Below the pieces are notes generated by a model, which saw only the letters and a program-made list of their open reading frames with translations, searched no databases and was not told where the DNA came from. DNA of 64,000 nucleotides from Cephalotus follicularis (taxonomy: Eukaryota; Streptophyta; Magnoliopsida; Oxalidales; Cephalotaceae), in NCBI GenBank assembly GCA_001972305.1, contig BDDD01000555.1, forward strand, positions 216,202-280,201. Reading direction: 5' to 3'. Position numbers and translations under genes: made by a program. This document shows, piece after piece, positions 1 to 9,967 of the stretch. Positions within the stretch are counted from its first letter, which is position 1, and each line of letters opens with the position of its first letter.

Positions 1-1315
1 CATTTTATGCTCAAAGCGGACATCGAGGATTCGGTGCGTTACGTTGGGTGAAACCTCAAATTCTTTAACAATCATACTAATTTCTAATATCTATAAATAA
101 CCTGATATATTAAACCTTAAAATTTCATACTCTTATTTAAATCATCATACATCTTCACAGGATCTATCAAAGGACATAATACAGCGGAAAATATTAGTTT
201 ATAATGTCATAAATTATTACACAAACTATATTCGTAACATAATTCGTAAAAAGTTTCCTTCCGAAATATCACATATGAGCTCCTGCCAAAGCTCGACTTT
301 CCCCGTTCAATCTCTTCCTGGAAAAATTTTAGTTGAAAACAAAAACATTGAAAGGAGTGAGCACCAAAATAGCTCAGTAAGAATTATCGTAATAAAACAT
401 TGTTGAAATTCATTTTCTGGAATTTTTATAAAACATTTCACATTCAATCATTGCTTTTCTGATCATATCTCATGAATCAGAATATTTAATAAATACTGAG
501 GGGTTGTAAAAACATAAATAACCCTGTTGAACCTTTCGCTTCACCGGGGCATTGTGCACTCCCCGATTACTATAATTACTAAGCATTGCAAGCCCGAGAG
601 CACTCTCCGCTCCATATTAATCATATTAATCTTTTACTAGATTAATCCACCCTGGATCGCAATCCAGTCGTTGTTCATCTCAGCATGTTGCATTTTCTCA
701 TTTGTAAAAATAATCATTTCTTAATACTTCAAGTGATCAGCTTAAAGCATCCAAAATAACTTTGTAAAACATTTTCTAAAATTTATAATTCAAACGGAAA
801 TTTTTTAAAATAGTAGTATAGATTTTGTAAAGAAATTGGCAGCAATTCAACGTAGAATTTAAGAATTTAAAATAGACATTTTACCACGAATATTGGCAGA
901 AATTTAAAATGCAGGAACGTAATAATTATAAAAGATATATATAAATAAGTTATTTAAATATCGAGCATAAAAATTGCTAAATTGAAATATTAAATTAAAA
1001 ATTAACTTCCTCCACTCGGTCAGACGGATATACCGATCATATCGATGGGAAAGTTAAATTAAATTGAATTGATAAAATAAACAGTTGCAACGAGCATAAA
1101 ACTGTTAATTGAAATATTAAATAAAATAACTTCCTCCACTCGGTCAGACGGATATACCGATCGTATCGATGGGAAAGTGAAATTAAATTGAGCTGAATAA
1201 TAAAATACTTTTTAGAAAAAGAGTAAGAATCCTTACTTTGCTTTATCTCCTTCTTTATTTTCTCCACTCTGAAGAAATTTCTATACTAAAATCCCAACAA
1301 AATTCTCTTATCTCC

Positions 1316-1425
1316 TCTTTCCTTCTTTCTCTCTTTCTCTTCCTTCTTTCTCTCTTTCTCTCTTCCTTTTCTTCTTTCTCTTTCTCTCTTCCTTCTCTTC
1401 TTTCTCTTTCTTTTTTTTTTTCTCC
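1316..1425. repeat. CT-rich low-complexity tract in R1 LTR
   Basis: About 110 bases made almost only of C and T on the plus strand (repeats of TTTCTCTCTTCC type). Seen from the element it is an AG-rich tract. It opens long but meaningless Ser/Leu/Phe reading frames on one strand and Glu/Arg/Lys frames on the other. Confidence 0.8.
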
Positions 1426-1484
1426 CAATTTTTCCTTCAAATTTTACTTCTACCGAACACTGCTATTTATAGAAAATGTTAAAG

Positions 1485-1806
1485 CGTCGACGGTTTCTTC
1501 AAAGCGTCGGCGGTTAAGGGTTTTCCCAAATTTTTCACCTCAATCCCGACTAAAGCGCTGACGCTTTCTTACAAAGCGTCGACGCTTTCAAGTCTTCGTC
1601 AGAGTCAACGTCAACGTCAACGTCAACAGACCTACCAGACCCTAAAGCGTCGACCTGTACTTCAAAGCGTCGACCGTTTACCCAAAGCGTCGACTCTTTA
1701 GCCTTAAGCGTCGACTGTTTGCACTGGTTTAAAACGCAGATGGAAGGCTTCTAGGCGTCGACCGTCACTTACCAAAGCGTCGGCGCTTTAAGTGGGACTG
1801 TCGGCG
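1485..1806. repeat. GTCGAC palindrome array, R1 LTR
   Basis: TCGA cores or one-base variants start at 1487, 1507, 1558, 1579, 1650, 1670, 1690, 1711, 1758, 1780 and 1801. Spacings inside clusters are 20, 21, 20, 20, 21, 22 and 21 bp. The conserved part is AAAGCGTCGAC followed by about nine variable bases. It lies 240-555 bp from the LTR start, and the function is unknown. Confidence 0.75.
1604..1627. repeat. (GTCAAC)4 hexamer repeat
   Basis: Four perfect copies of GTCAAC in tandem inside the GTCGAC array. GTCAAC is the array core with one CpG-to-CpA change, so the microsatellite may have grown by slippage from a decayed core. Confidence 0.85.
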
Positions 1807-1854
1807 CTTTAGACAGTTTTCCTTCTCAACTCAAGCTGAAAAATTTTTCTTCTA

Positions 1855-1925
1855 GGGGCGCTGCCCCCTGAACCCCCGCCCGCTGTCCGGGCAGCGGGAC
1901 CCCCCGTCCGCTCACCGGGGAGCGG
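1855..1925. other. three GC-rich hairpins in R1 LTR
   Basis: Three adjacent inverted repeats: GGGGC/GCCCC with a 3-base loop (1855-1867), CCCGCTG/CAGCGGG with loop TCCGGG (1879-1898), and CCGCTC/GAGCGG with loop ACCGGG (1908-1925). The second and third share the loop CCGGG, and their loop-closing pair differs in a compensated way (G-C against C-G), which suggests that pairing matters. They lie about 115-190 bp from the LTR start. Confidence 0.6.
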
Positions 1926-2041
1926 AACCCCCGTACTCCCCGAGCGTAGGGTCATACTACGGGTCCCCTGAAATATCTGCCAAAACACAAAAGAAATCAT
2001 TTCCATACTTAATATCTTACATAGAAATATGGATCCTTACA

Positions 2042-2055
2042 ATCTACCCTCCTTA
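2042..2055 (-). other. polypurine tract of R1
   Basis: Purine-rich stretch (TAAGGAGGGTAGAT on the minus strand) directly before the LTR start TGTAAGG. In this family it primes plus-strand DNA synthesis. Confidence 0.6.
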
Positions 2056-2079
2056 CAAAAATTTTGTCCTCAAAATTTG

Positions 2080-2778
2080 TTATACATTAGACTTAAAAAG
2101 ATGAGGGTACTCTTGTCTCATGGTGTCTTCCAATTCCCATGTGGCTTCTTCAACTTCGTGGTTTCTCCATAACACTTTTACTAACGGAACGGTCTTGGTT
2201 CGCAGGACTTGTTCTTTGTAATCCAAGATCTCCACGGGTTGTTCGATGTATGACAAGTCTTCATGCACTTGAATAGGCTCAACTCTTAGAACATGAGATG
2301 GGTTGGCCATATACTTTCGTAGTAGCGATATATGGAATACGTTGTGTACATGAGATAGACTTGGTGGCAAGGCAAGCCTATACGCAACTTCTCCTATCTT
2401 TTCCAAAATCTCATATGGTCCAATGTATCGGGGACTAAGCTTTCCCTTCTTGCCAAACCGCATCACTCCTTTCCATGGTGATACCTTGAGAAAAACGTGA
2501 TCTCCCACTTCAAACTGTAGCTCTCTTCGTCTCTTGTCAGCATAGCTCTTCTGTCTACTTTGCGCCGTTAAGAGGCGTTTTCGTATCAGCTTCACTTTTT
2601 CGGTAGTTACTTGTACCATTTCTGGTCCTAATAACTTCCTTTCTCCTACTTCTTCCCAACAGATAGGCGTTCGACATCTTCGTCCATAGAGAGCTTCAAA
2701 AGGTGCCATCTGTATGCTTGCTTGGAAACTATTGTTGTAAGCAAACTCAATCAGAGTAACATGTTGTTCTTTTAGCAA
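2080..2778 (-). pseudogene. gypsy integrase C-terminus with chromodomain (R1)
   Basis: A 232-residue open stretch. It begins in the late integrase core (EFAYNNSFQASIQMAPFEALYGRRCRTP-like), continues through the GPY/F module (FLKVSPWKG...SPRYIGPYEILE) and ends with a chromodomain-like tail (VKVLWRNHEVEEATWELED...YPHLF). In chromoviruses this part binds DNA and guides integration to heterochromatin. The N-terminal pol domains are absent here. It is a fossil fragment, not a host gene. Confidence 0.85.
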
Positions 2779-2868
2779 TAATCTTTCATTTGAAAATGAT
2801 AGTTTATATCATAAGTTGTGCATATAGCACTTAGTTTGTTCAATCATTGAAATATGGAACAATAAGTT
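2779..2868. other. unassigned 90-bp spacer
   Basis: AT-rich sequence between the R1 integrase fragment and LTR J. No primer-binding site, reading frame or repeat was recognised. Confidence 0.4.
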
Positions 2869-2984
2869 TGTAACAACCACTAGTATATACTAATTAACAG
2901 TAGCATATATAGAAACAATAGCAAGACAGTAGCAATTCAATTTAGGGCCCAATCAGGACCTGTATCAGAATTTTAACCCAAGAT

Positions 2985-3096
2985 AGTCGGCTGTTCTCAA
3001 GAACAATCGGCTGTTTTGGTTGAGCAGTCGACTGTTTTATCTTAACAGTCGACTGGAGGCATTGAGTAGTCGACTGCCATGAAGAACAGTCGACTG
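2985..3096. repeat. CAGTCGACTG array, 21-bp period, LTR J
   Basis: Six cores at 2987, 3007, 3028, 3049, 3070 and 3090, spaced 20, 21, 21, 21 and 20 bp. The conserved part is about 10-12 bases and the roughly ten bases between are all different. The first two copies carry TCGG in place of TCGA. Confidence 0.85.
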
Positions 3097-4154
3097 CTTC
3101 TGCCCAAAAATGCAGGCAGTAGCAGGTTGTATGTATTTCAATGTTCAATTTCTAACCAATTCCAGTCATGCAATCATACAGAAAATAAACATACATGATA
3201 TGCATAAAATATCTTCCATAAACATGTCATTACCCCTACCTCAATTGCTATCCCAAGATCAATTGTAATTGATCTTTCTCTTTGAGTTTCCAAAGACTTT
3301 CCGCCAAACAATCCTTCAATTCCAGCAGAAACAATCTATGCATGCATGTTTACGGACACATGCATTAGTACCACCAAGTTTCAGTAACCTCAGGACAACT
3401 ATAATTCCAACAGTAGTTAATCATTAGTCCAAGAAGCTTCATAACTATCCTTTTTACCACATTTCTATGAACCTTGTGTCAATCTATTTCAATCTCATAT
3501 TCATCGACCTTAAACATGTGGACAGAAGTTATATATATACTTAAGTGAATCAATGTACATTTATCTTGACAACTAACAACATCTATAATCCAAGTTAGAG
3601 TTATCAAAAATTTCCTTAGCTTCACATCCATTATTTCCTAATCCCTCTCATTATCATTTCTAATTGTAGCATTATGGACATAAGATATTAAACATTTCTA
3701 GTCACATTCTTGACAGATTACAACATCAGAAAGGAGCTCGAATTTGACTTACCAGGAGATATCCAAAGCTTCCAAGTCTTTCTTTGAGCTCACCAAATCC
3801 TCAAATGCAAGCTTTCCCAAACCTTCAGCAATTCTCCTCAACTTTAGTGTTTTCTAACACTCTCACATAGTTCTAGAAGTTGATATAAAGGCTTAGGAAT
3901 ATTTGCATTTCGCCAGATTACCTTACTCCATTTACTCTCATCTCTTTCTCTCTCTCACATGCACTTTGCTTACATTTACTTTCTGTTTTTGCAGGTTACA
4001 GGTCTGCAATTCTTGCAGAAGGAATAGAGGACATGCAAGGCACTCCCCTTGCATGTTATGGCAGCTGGTGACACGCATTTCGCATGCATGCCACATTTAG
4101 AACACTTGTCATCACTGTCTCTGCGCCTGCCAGACGCCTGTTCTGTACCATTCC

Positions 4155-4237
4155 AGTCGACTGTCTTTAATAGACAGTCGACTGTCCACTCTCGCCTCAG
4201 ACAGTCGACTGTTCCCCTGTGACAGTCGGCTGTCGAT
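4155..4237. repeat. second CAGTCGACTG array, LTR J
   Basis: Cores at 4157, 4178, 4205 and 4227 (spacings 21, 27, 22), 170-250 bp from the LTR start on the minus strand. Same arms as the array at 2985-3096. Confidence 0.75.
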
Positions 4238-4404
4238 GGCTATTTTAGGGTTTCTTAAGTTTGATACTTCACCAATTGTACATTCATTCATCCTAAGCAA
4301 TTACCAATCACAATTTTTATAATAATTGGACATTAAATTCAAATGAGTGCACATTTTATTAATCAATATTACAATGTACACGAATTGAATTTGCGGTTAT
4401 TACA

Positions 4405-5056
4405 CTATGTGGCTCATCCCAACCAACCAAAAGGAACAGAATAATTATTCATAATTAATTATATGTCATATAGTGCCCCGTCACATCAAAAGGGTTAGAT
4501 ATCGTGCCAGAGACGCTATAAGAATGAGATCCTTACTGCTTGTGACAAACCGTTCCAAGTCATAGGTTCACTTTCTTTGGGTGATTGATGAACTGCGAAG
4601 ACTTGTCACATTATGCTTGCTCCCGGGATTAACTGAGGGAGGATGGTTATCTCATGGCTATTTGGGTTTATCTCTAAAGCTAAATCTGAGGTGTGTGCTG
4701 AGAGCATGACACTGAATAGACCCACCAATAGGAAACCTATTTGGATAGCCAATACCCAATGCCAATAGGATTCCTATCGTCTCGGTAGTGTATAGTCGAT
4801 GGTGACTAGTAGGTCTATAGCCTGCGTTGTGTCCTTTCACCTAAGCAGCTGAAATGCATTATGTAGTAACTGCTTGAATTTGATTTCAGCCTTCCGCAAC
4901 ACGAGCCACGTGCTAGCAAAAGGGTTGTCTTTGGGTCTTGTGGGAGTTGCATTGAGATGTATGGGCGAGTGCGCAATAGGGGATTGTCACACCCGGGCTG
5001 AGGGTGACCGGCTCTATTTATATATGTACATTGCAGACTTAAAAGTCCTGATCAGG
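4405..5056 (+). repeat. 5' LTR of G, first piece
   Basis: Closely matches 52,950-53,595 in the 3' LTR of G, for example TATGTGGCTCATCCCAACC and the run up to AAAAGTCCTGATCAGG. It stops where element A begins. Confidence 0.8.
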
Positions 5057-5575
5057 TGTCACACTCCGTTTTTGATAAACAACATTTAAGTGGTAAAAGC
5101 AATCAACATAACAATATCCAGCTTATGCAATTTTAAGAATAAATCAAAAACTTGCGGAAGCATCATATAAATAAGCTGAATTTAACGCGTATCACGTATC
5201 CCATACTACATGATACAAAATTGGTCCATAAAATTACTCAACATCATCGTCGATTGCCCTCAAACGTAGCGTGACTAATAATACAAAACCAAATATCCAT
5301 CAAACATGATAAACATATTATCATGAGTACAGTAATCCCAGATATAATAAAGCATTGTCCGGTTACAAAATAGAAGAGACGACATCTCAGTCTTCTCTTC
5401 AAGCCCAAGTGCGCACAACCATAAAACCAGCTGCATCAATCTGAAATAGTAGGGGGTTAGCCTTTGTCCTCACTCGGCTAAGTAGATAAGTTATAAGTGC
5501 AATTTGGGATCAAAGATAATGCATGTCATGTAATGTATGCAATCGTGGATGCAATACATAGTATCCCATAATAAT

Positions 5576-5602
5576 ACATATATATATATATATATATATG
5601 TG
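5576..5602. repeat. (TA)n microsatellite
   Basis: About 12 TA units followed by short TG and TA runs, inside A's LTR. Confidence 0.85.
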
Positions 5603-6328
5603 TGTATATACATGTATAACTGCCAATAGAGCAAACATGCCAATTGGCAACAATCCATCAATCCAAATTCAAAGTTACGAAGGCACCGCCAACTCCTGGC
5701 CCAGACACTGTACTCCTCACTCCAGCAACCACTCTCTGGATGACTCGAAGCAGGTCACAATCCAAAGTCACTAGCACGACGGCTGAGTGACAACAACATG
5801 GGTTCCTCCCGCCAACTCCTGGCCCCAAGAGTCCAACCCGCCCATTAGCGTCAGTGGCGACTCCACCACCGTGACTAATACGGCACAATCCAATCACAAT
5901 CCAATTCAAGTCATTTATAAAGATAAATACTTGAAAACATATATATTTATCAAAATATATAACAATCTATTTTCCAAGTAAAATATGCATCATAAAATAC
6001 TTGTAACAACATATTTATTAAAAATATGTAACAATCCTTTTTAAGATGCATGTTTATTCAAAACATGCTTCAATCCCATTTTAAAAATGCATTTCAGTTT
6101 GAAACATAACAGTTTATACAAAATAATGATTTGAAATAAATCATGTATGCAACTCCCTAAAAATGATAATTCATTTTTAAAGCAATAACAATCCAATTCA
6201 ATCCAAAATCCACAATTCAGACCTAATACAATGCAATTGCAATGCAATCATATGCTCAAACGTGCCTAGAGTCGTTTCGGAGTTAACAGGTCCAATTAGG
6301 GTCAAACCAACCAAGCTAGGGGTATAAG

Positions 6329-6675
6329 CATCGACGCTTATCCGCTGGGCGTCGTCGCTTATGTCCTATAAGCGTCAACATTTCGTGCATTCAATCCCAT
6401 GTGCAACAAAACCACAGACATCGATGCTTTTGTGATATCAGGAGATATCACTTCACCAGTCTCGATTCCAAGGGGAAATCCAACCCCCAAAATTACATGC
6501 AATCCCAAAAACATTCCTTACAGGTGTAGTACACACATCAGGTTATCAATATATGTAACCAGTTTATCAAACCATCCCCAAATGAACATACCGGTCCTGC
6601 AAATGTTCATGTAAGGCGTCGATGTTTGCGTTAATCGTCGACGTCCATTGCCATTGCACATTAAAGCGTCAACGG
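6329..6675. repeat. GTCGAC-type array, A LTR
   Basis: Cores or variants at 6331, 6352, 6375, 6421, 6619, 6638 and 6669 (close spacings 21, 23, 19, 31). Arms are GCGTCGACGCTT-like with many CpG transitions. It corresponds to about 1070-1420 bp from the LTR start. Confidence 0.65.
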
Positions 6676-7343
6676 TTTAGAAAATTTTGTACACTTCATC
6701 ACCCCCATTTCAACGAACCAGGGGAAAACAACTCAAATAATCATGCAATTCAGTTCATTTATTCTCTTAGACTACACATGCATAATCGGTTTGCATATCA
6801 TAGTAATAATTCCAGCCATCCAAACAATCCAAAAACAACAAGCAATTCATGCATAATATCAATGGCATGAAAATTAACTTCAATCCCAATTTTGCATGTA
6901 TAAAACCACTACAATCCCCTACCTCTGGTTTCAAGCTAGAAACCTTGAAAGTCCACCTCTTTGTGTTCCCAAAACTTGTCACAACAGCCTCAAGGTTCAT
7001 CCGGTAGTCACAATCCACAAGCTCCAAGTGTGGTCCAGAATGGTGCTCAACAATGGAGGAAATCCTCTCCTCCTTCCCTTTGGTTTTTCCCTCTAACACC
7101 ACTGGTTTCTCTCCTTTTTCTTTTCACAAGTGTTTACCCCAGAAAGAGGAAAAGAGATGTAATGCCCGAGATTTTCCTATGTTGTAATTTCATAATGTAA
7201 ATGTGTTTTTATTGTGGGATTAATAAAGTGATGGATTTCCAAGGCTCTGATGATGTTTTCCAAACTCTAATAATGTTAATTTTTAGAGTAAAAATGTTAA
7301 AGGAATGTGAAAAGGGTAAAACGGTGCTGTTTTGGGGAAAACG

Positions 7344-7490
7344 CATCGACGCCTTTCGGAACGCATCGATGTCTTTGGGTCTGAGAGACGCACGTAACTG
7401 CATGCACATGCACATCGATGCAGGCGAGGACATCGACGCCCTCGCATAAAAAGGGAAAAGACGTCGACGTCTTTTAAGAAGACGTTGATG
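7344..7490. repeat. GTCGAC array 1, 5' LTR of B
   Basis: Cores at 7346, 7366, 7415, 7433, 7464 and 7485 (spacings 20, 49, 18, 31, 21). Forms range from GCATCGACGCC to the 14-bp palindrome AGACGTCGACGTCT. The same spacings recur in the 3' LTR. Confidence 0.8.
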
Positions 7491-8253
7491 CGTAGCATCG
7501 AATATCAGGCACGTTACTCTGCTGACAAAATAACGTTCAAATGGGGATGATTTAGGGCCTTTTGCAGACGCCTTAGAACACGGACAATACATGTTGAGCA
7601 TGCTGGCATGTTACCAGGCATGCAGGTGCTAGAAGGGAAGGGATGGCATGACACTTGGGTGTACATGCAGGTTGAGAGATAGCCTTCATCGCCTGCTCCT
7701 GCAAAGGAAATGAAGCAGAACTAGGAAAGTGGGAAGAATGGGAAAATGGAGCCTGTGAGATGCATGCAACGGGCCAGAGAAGGAAGAGAGATGTGTGACC
7801 AGCATAAAATGCCTCCCTCTTCATCCTCCTTCTCGGCTAAACACTTGTGAAAGAGAAAGGAGAAAATACCCAAACCACCATTGTTGAGCATTTTGGAGCT
7901 TGGAACTTGGAGCTGGTGGCTTGTAGCAACGGGACGGACCTGGAGGCTGCTATGACTGGTTTGGAACGCAAAGAGGTGGACTTTCTAGTTCCTAACTTGG
8001 AACAAAAAGGTAGGGGAAGCGATAACTGTAATCTTGAGATTAATGTTCATACATGGAATATGGTTTTGGTGTATAGATTGCATGATTACTGGATTGTTTT
8101 TGCTCACTGGATCAATGCTATGTGATGCTAGATATGTAATATGTATCTGGATGTTGGTTTCCTGCTTGATTACATGTTATCTTGCATGTATATGGTTTGT
8201 AATGGTCACTGTTTGTCACGTCGTGAGGAAGAAGACGACTGGTACTCGAAACA

Positions 8254-8515
8254 CATCGATGCCTTTTAAGAACATCGACGCCTTTGGGTTATCTCCTTGG
8301 ATATTGACGTGAAACACGTCAACGCCTAAGGTTCCTACCTTAACGCGTTGACGCCGTAAGCAATACGCTGACGTTTAAAGGTTCCAGACCTTGAGCGTTG
8401 ATGCGTATGAAGATGGACATCGATGTCTTTGAACAGTAGAACGCGCTAACAGTAAGGACTTGGACATCGACGTTGAGGGACAAAGACATTGATGCCTTTC
8501 GATAGACATCGACGT
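8254..8515. repeat. GTCGAC array 2, 5' LTR of B
   Basis: Cores or variants at 8256, 8275, 8304, 8319, 8348, 8368, 8398, 8420, 8446, 8467, 8489 and 8509. Most neighbours are 19-22 or 29-30 bp apart. Copy number differs from the matching array in the 3' LTR, so the array has changed since insertion. Confidence 0.75.
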
Positions 8516-9859
8516 CTTCTGGTACTGTTTGGAAGTTTCCCTTATTAGGACAGTAGAACGCTACTCCTATTAGGATGCATTTGAGCATTTGTATTCATTG
8601 CATATACAGTGTTTACCGCCTGTTTGTTTACTTCTTGTAAATCGTTTATGATTTCTAAAGTTATGATATTCAGAAATGCACATGTGAACTCGGAATGGCC
8701 TATTTGAGCATGAAAATATGTATTGGTTAATAACGTATTTTCGAACGAACTGGAAAGCAATTTTCACTACTGAATTGTCAAGTATTTTCTATCTATTAGA
8801 AATGCATATTTCAAATGTTATCACTTTCAAAATATTTGCAAATGAACTGCCTGTTGTCGATCTAAACGATCACTATTGTATTGCTTACTGCATTGTTTAA
8901 TGTTTTTATTCACTACTTGTTCTGTGAATTTACTGCGGTTGTGCTTGAGCCACTAGTTGCATGGCGGAGACTGCCAGCGCCGACTAGTGGTAGGGTTGAC
9001 CTAGGAGCCAGTAGTTGGCTGGGTAACTCACTGTACTGTACTGTTGTCTCACTTGGTTGCCTGGAGTAGGGACCGAAGTGGGAGTGAACGTGGGGCCAGG
9101 AGTTGGAGACGTTACACATACTGCCTGACTGTTGTGGTCCTTTTATGGACTTACTGTACTGCCTGTTGGTCCTTTTCGGACATTACTGTGACTGTGGATG
9201 TAGCCCTGGCCGGGTTACTACTGTACTGTTGTTTCATACATATGTTTTCATATATATGTCCCCTGATATTTTTACTGTACTGTTAAACTTATATATATGT
9301 TCTTGTACATATAAACTGGTTTTCTACTGCACTGTATCATCTATGCATACATTTCATGACATGCATTTGATGTTAATCCTGGACTACTGTTATGACTTAG
9401 CCGAGTGAGGACAGAGGCTAACCCCCTACTTTACAGATTGACGCAGTGGACCGATTGGACTGGCATGGACAAAGAACAAGTCGTTATGTTATTGTTGTTC
9501 TTTGTTTTGATTCTCCTATTTTGTAATAAACCGGTTTTGTCTTAAGGATACGGATGTGCTGTACTGATGAGTATCTATTGTACTGTACCTTTGGCTTTGT
9601 TTAATGATGGGTTGTATTATTGTTTTATGTATCACGCTCCGTTTTGTAGGCTATTAACAATGACATATTGGTATTGAGTAGCGTGCAGTATGGGATACAC
9701 GTTACGTATTTTTCAGCTTATGAGTTTTTATGCTTCTGCAACTGATGTTCCTTTTGAAAAGTTTAAATTTATGGTATTTGCATAAGCTGAATCTTTGTGT
9801 CAATTGGCTTTACCGCTTTAATGTTGTCTCTTCTTGGAAAAAAACGGGGTGTGACAGCA

Positions 9860-9871
9860 TGGTATCAGAGC
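9860..9871 (+). other. primer-binding site of B (tRNA-Met)
   Basis: TGGTATCAGAGC, complementary to the 3' end of plant initiator tRNA-Met, three bases after the 5' LTR end. It primes minus-strand DNA synthesis. Confidence 0.92.
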
Positions 9872-9967
9872 ATATTCAAAATATGCTTAGGTAGGAAATT
9901 TTCCTCGGTAATTAATAAATTGTTTTCCTAAAGTCGTGACTAACCGTCATACTTCTTATAGGAACAA

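Larger units (their letters stand above)
1..2041 (-). repeat. LTR of R1 (3' LTR, minus strand)
   Basis: On the minus strand the LTR begins TGTAAGGATCC, with its first base at 2041, directly after a purine-rich tract that follows the pol end. It is AT-rich with a CT-rich tract, three GC-rich hairpins and an array of GTCGAC palindromes. The last 60 bases in LTR direction resemble the end of element C, so the two LTR families are related at their 3' ends although they start differently. No protein-coding content beyond low-complexity reading frames. Confidence 0.7.
1..2778 (-). mobile_element. Ty3/gypsy remnant R1 (chromovirus-like), LTR plus pol 3' end
   Basis: Minus-strand retrotransposon fossil. 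Reading right to left it has an integrase C-terminus with chromodomain, a polypurine tract and a long LTR that runs off the window. The LTR's 3' end can be inferred to lie about 20 bp before base 1, because bases 8-70 match, in reverse, the end of element C near 22,900-22,960, which finishes about 20 bp further on. The element is broken and only its 3' part is here. The chromodomain type points to a Tekay/Del-like chromovirus; the clade is inferred from protein resemblance only. Confidence 0.8.
2869..4404 (-). repeat. LTR J, minus strand, about 1.5 kb
   Basis: Bounded by TGTAACAACC at the left and GGTTATTACA at the right, so on the minus strand it begins TGTAATAACCGCAAATTC. The same start (TGTAATAACCGCAATTTTC) appears at 63982, which supports the boundary. 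No matching 5-bp duplication was found at the two ends, so I cannot say whether it is a solo LTR or a fragment. Two GTCGAC arrays lie inside. It sits in the start of copia element G's LTR. Confidence 0.6.
5057..7157 (-). repeat. 3' LTR of A, distal part
   Basis: Starts TGTCACACTCCG, the reverse of the ending ...GGGGTGTGACA of B's LTRs, and runs to the AGAGA target site of element B. Together with 18634-19226 it makes about 2.69 kb, close to the 2.70 kb of B's 5' LTR. Includes a (TA)n microsatellite and a GTCGAC array. Confidence 0.85.
7158..9856 (+). repeat. 5' LTR of B (2.7 kb)
   Basis: Begins TGTAATGCCCGAG and ends GGGGTGTGACA. The same sequence recurs at 14556-18628 apart from the solo LTR there. 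Two GTCGAC arrays lie at about 190-330 and 1100-1350 bp from its start. The short reading frames here (for example Cys/Leu/Phe-rich ones near 9,100) recur in both LTRs but show no protein family. Confidence 0.93.

Noticed and set aside
1238-1561. Ser/Leu/Phe-rich reading frame
   Set aside because: Produced by the CT-rich low-complexity tract.
2985-3096. CRISPR-like repeat-spacer array
   Set aside because: Palindromes of 10-12 bp with about 10-bp spacers inside plant LTRs, no cas genes, wrong lengths and a eukaryotic context.
8881-9408. Cys/Leu/Phe-rich small proteins near 8.9-9.4 kb and again near 17.7-18.2 kb
   Set aside because: They recur only because both lie in LTR copies of element B; frames overlap each other and show no family signature.
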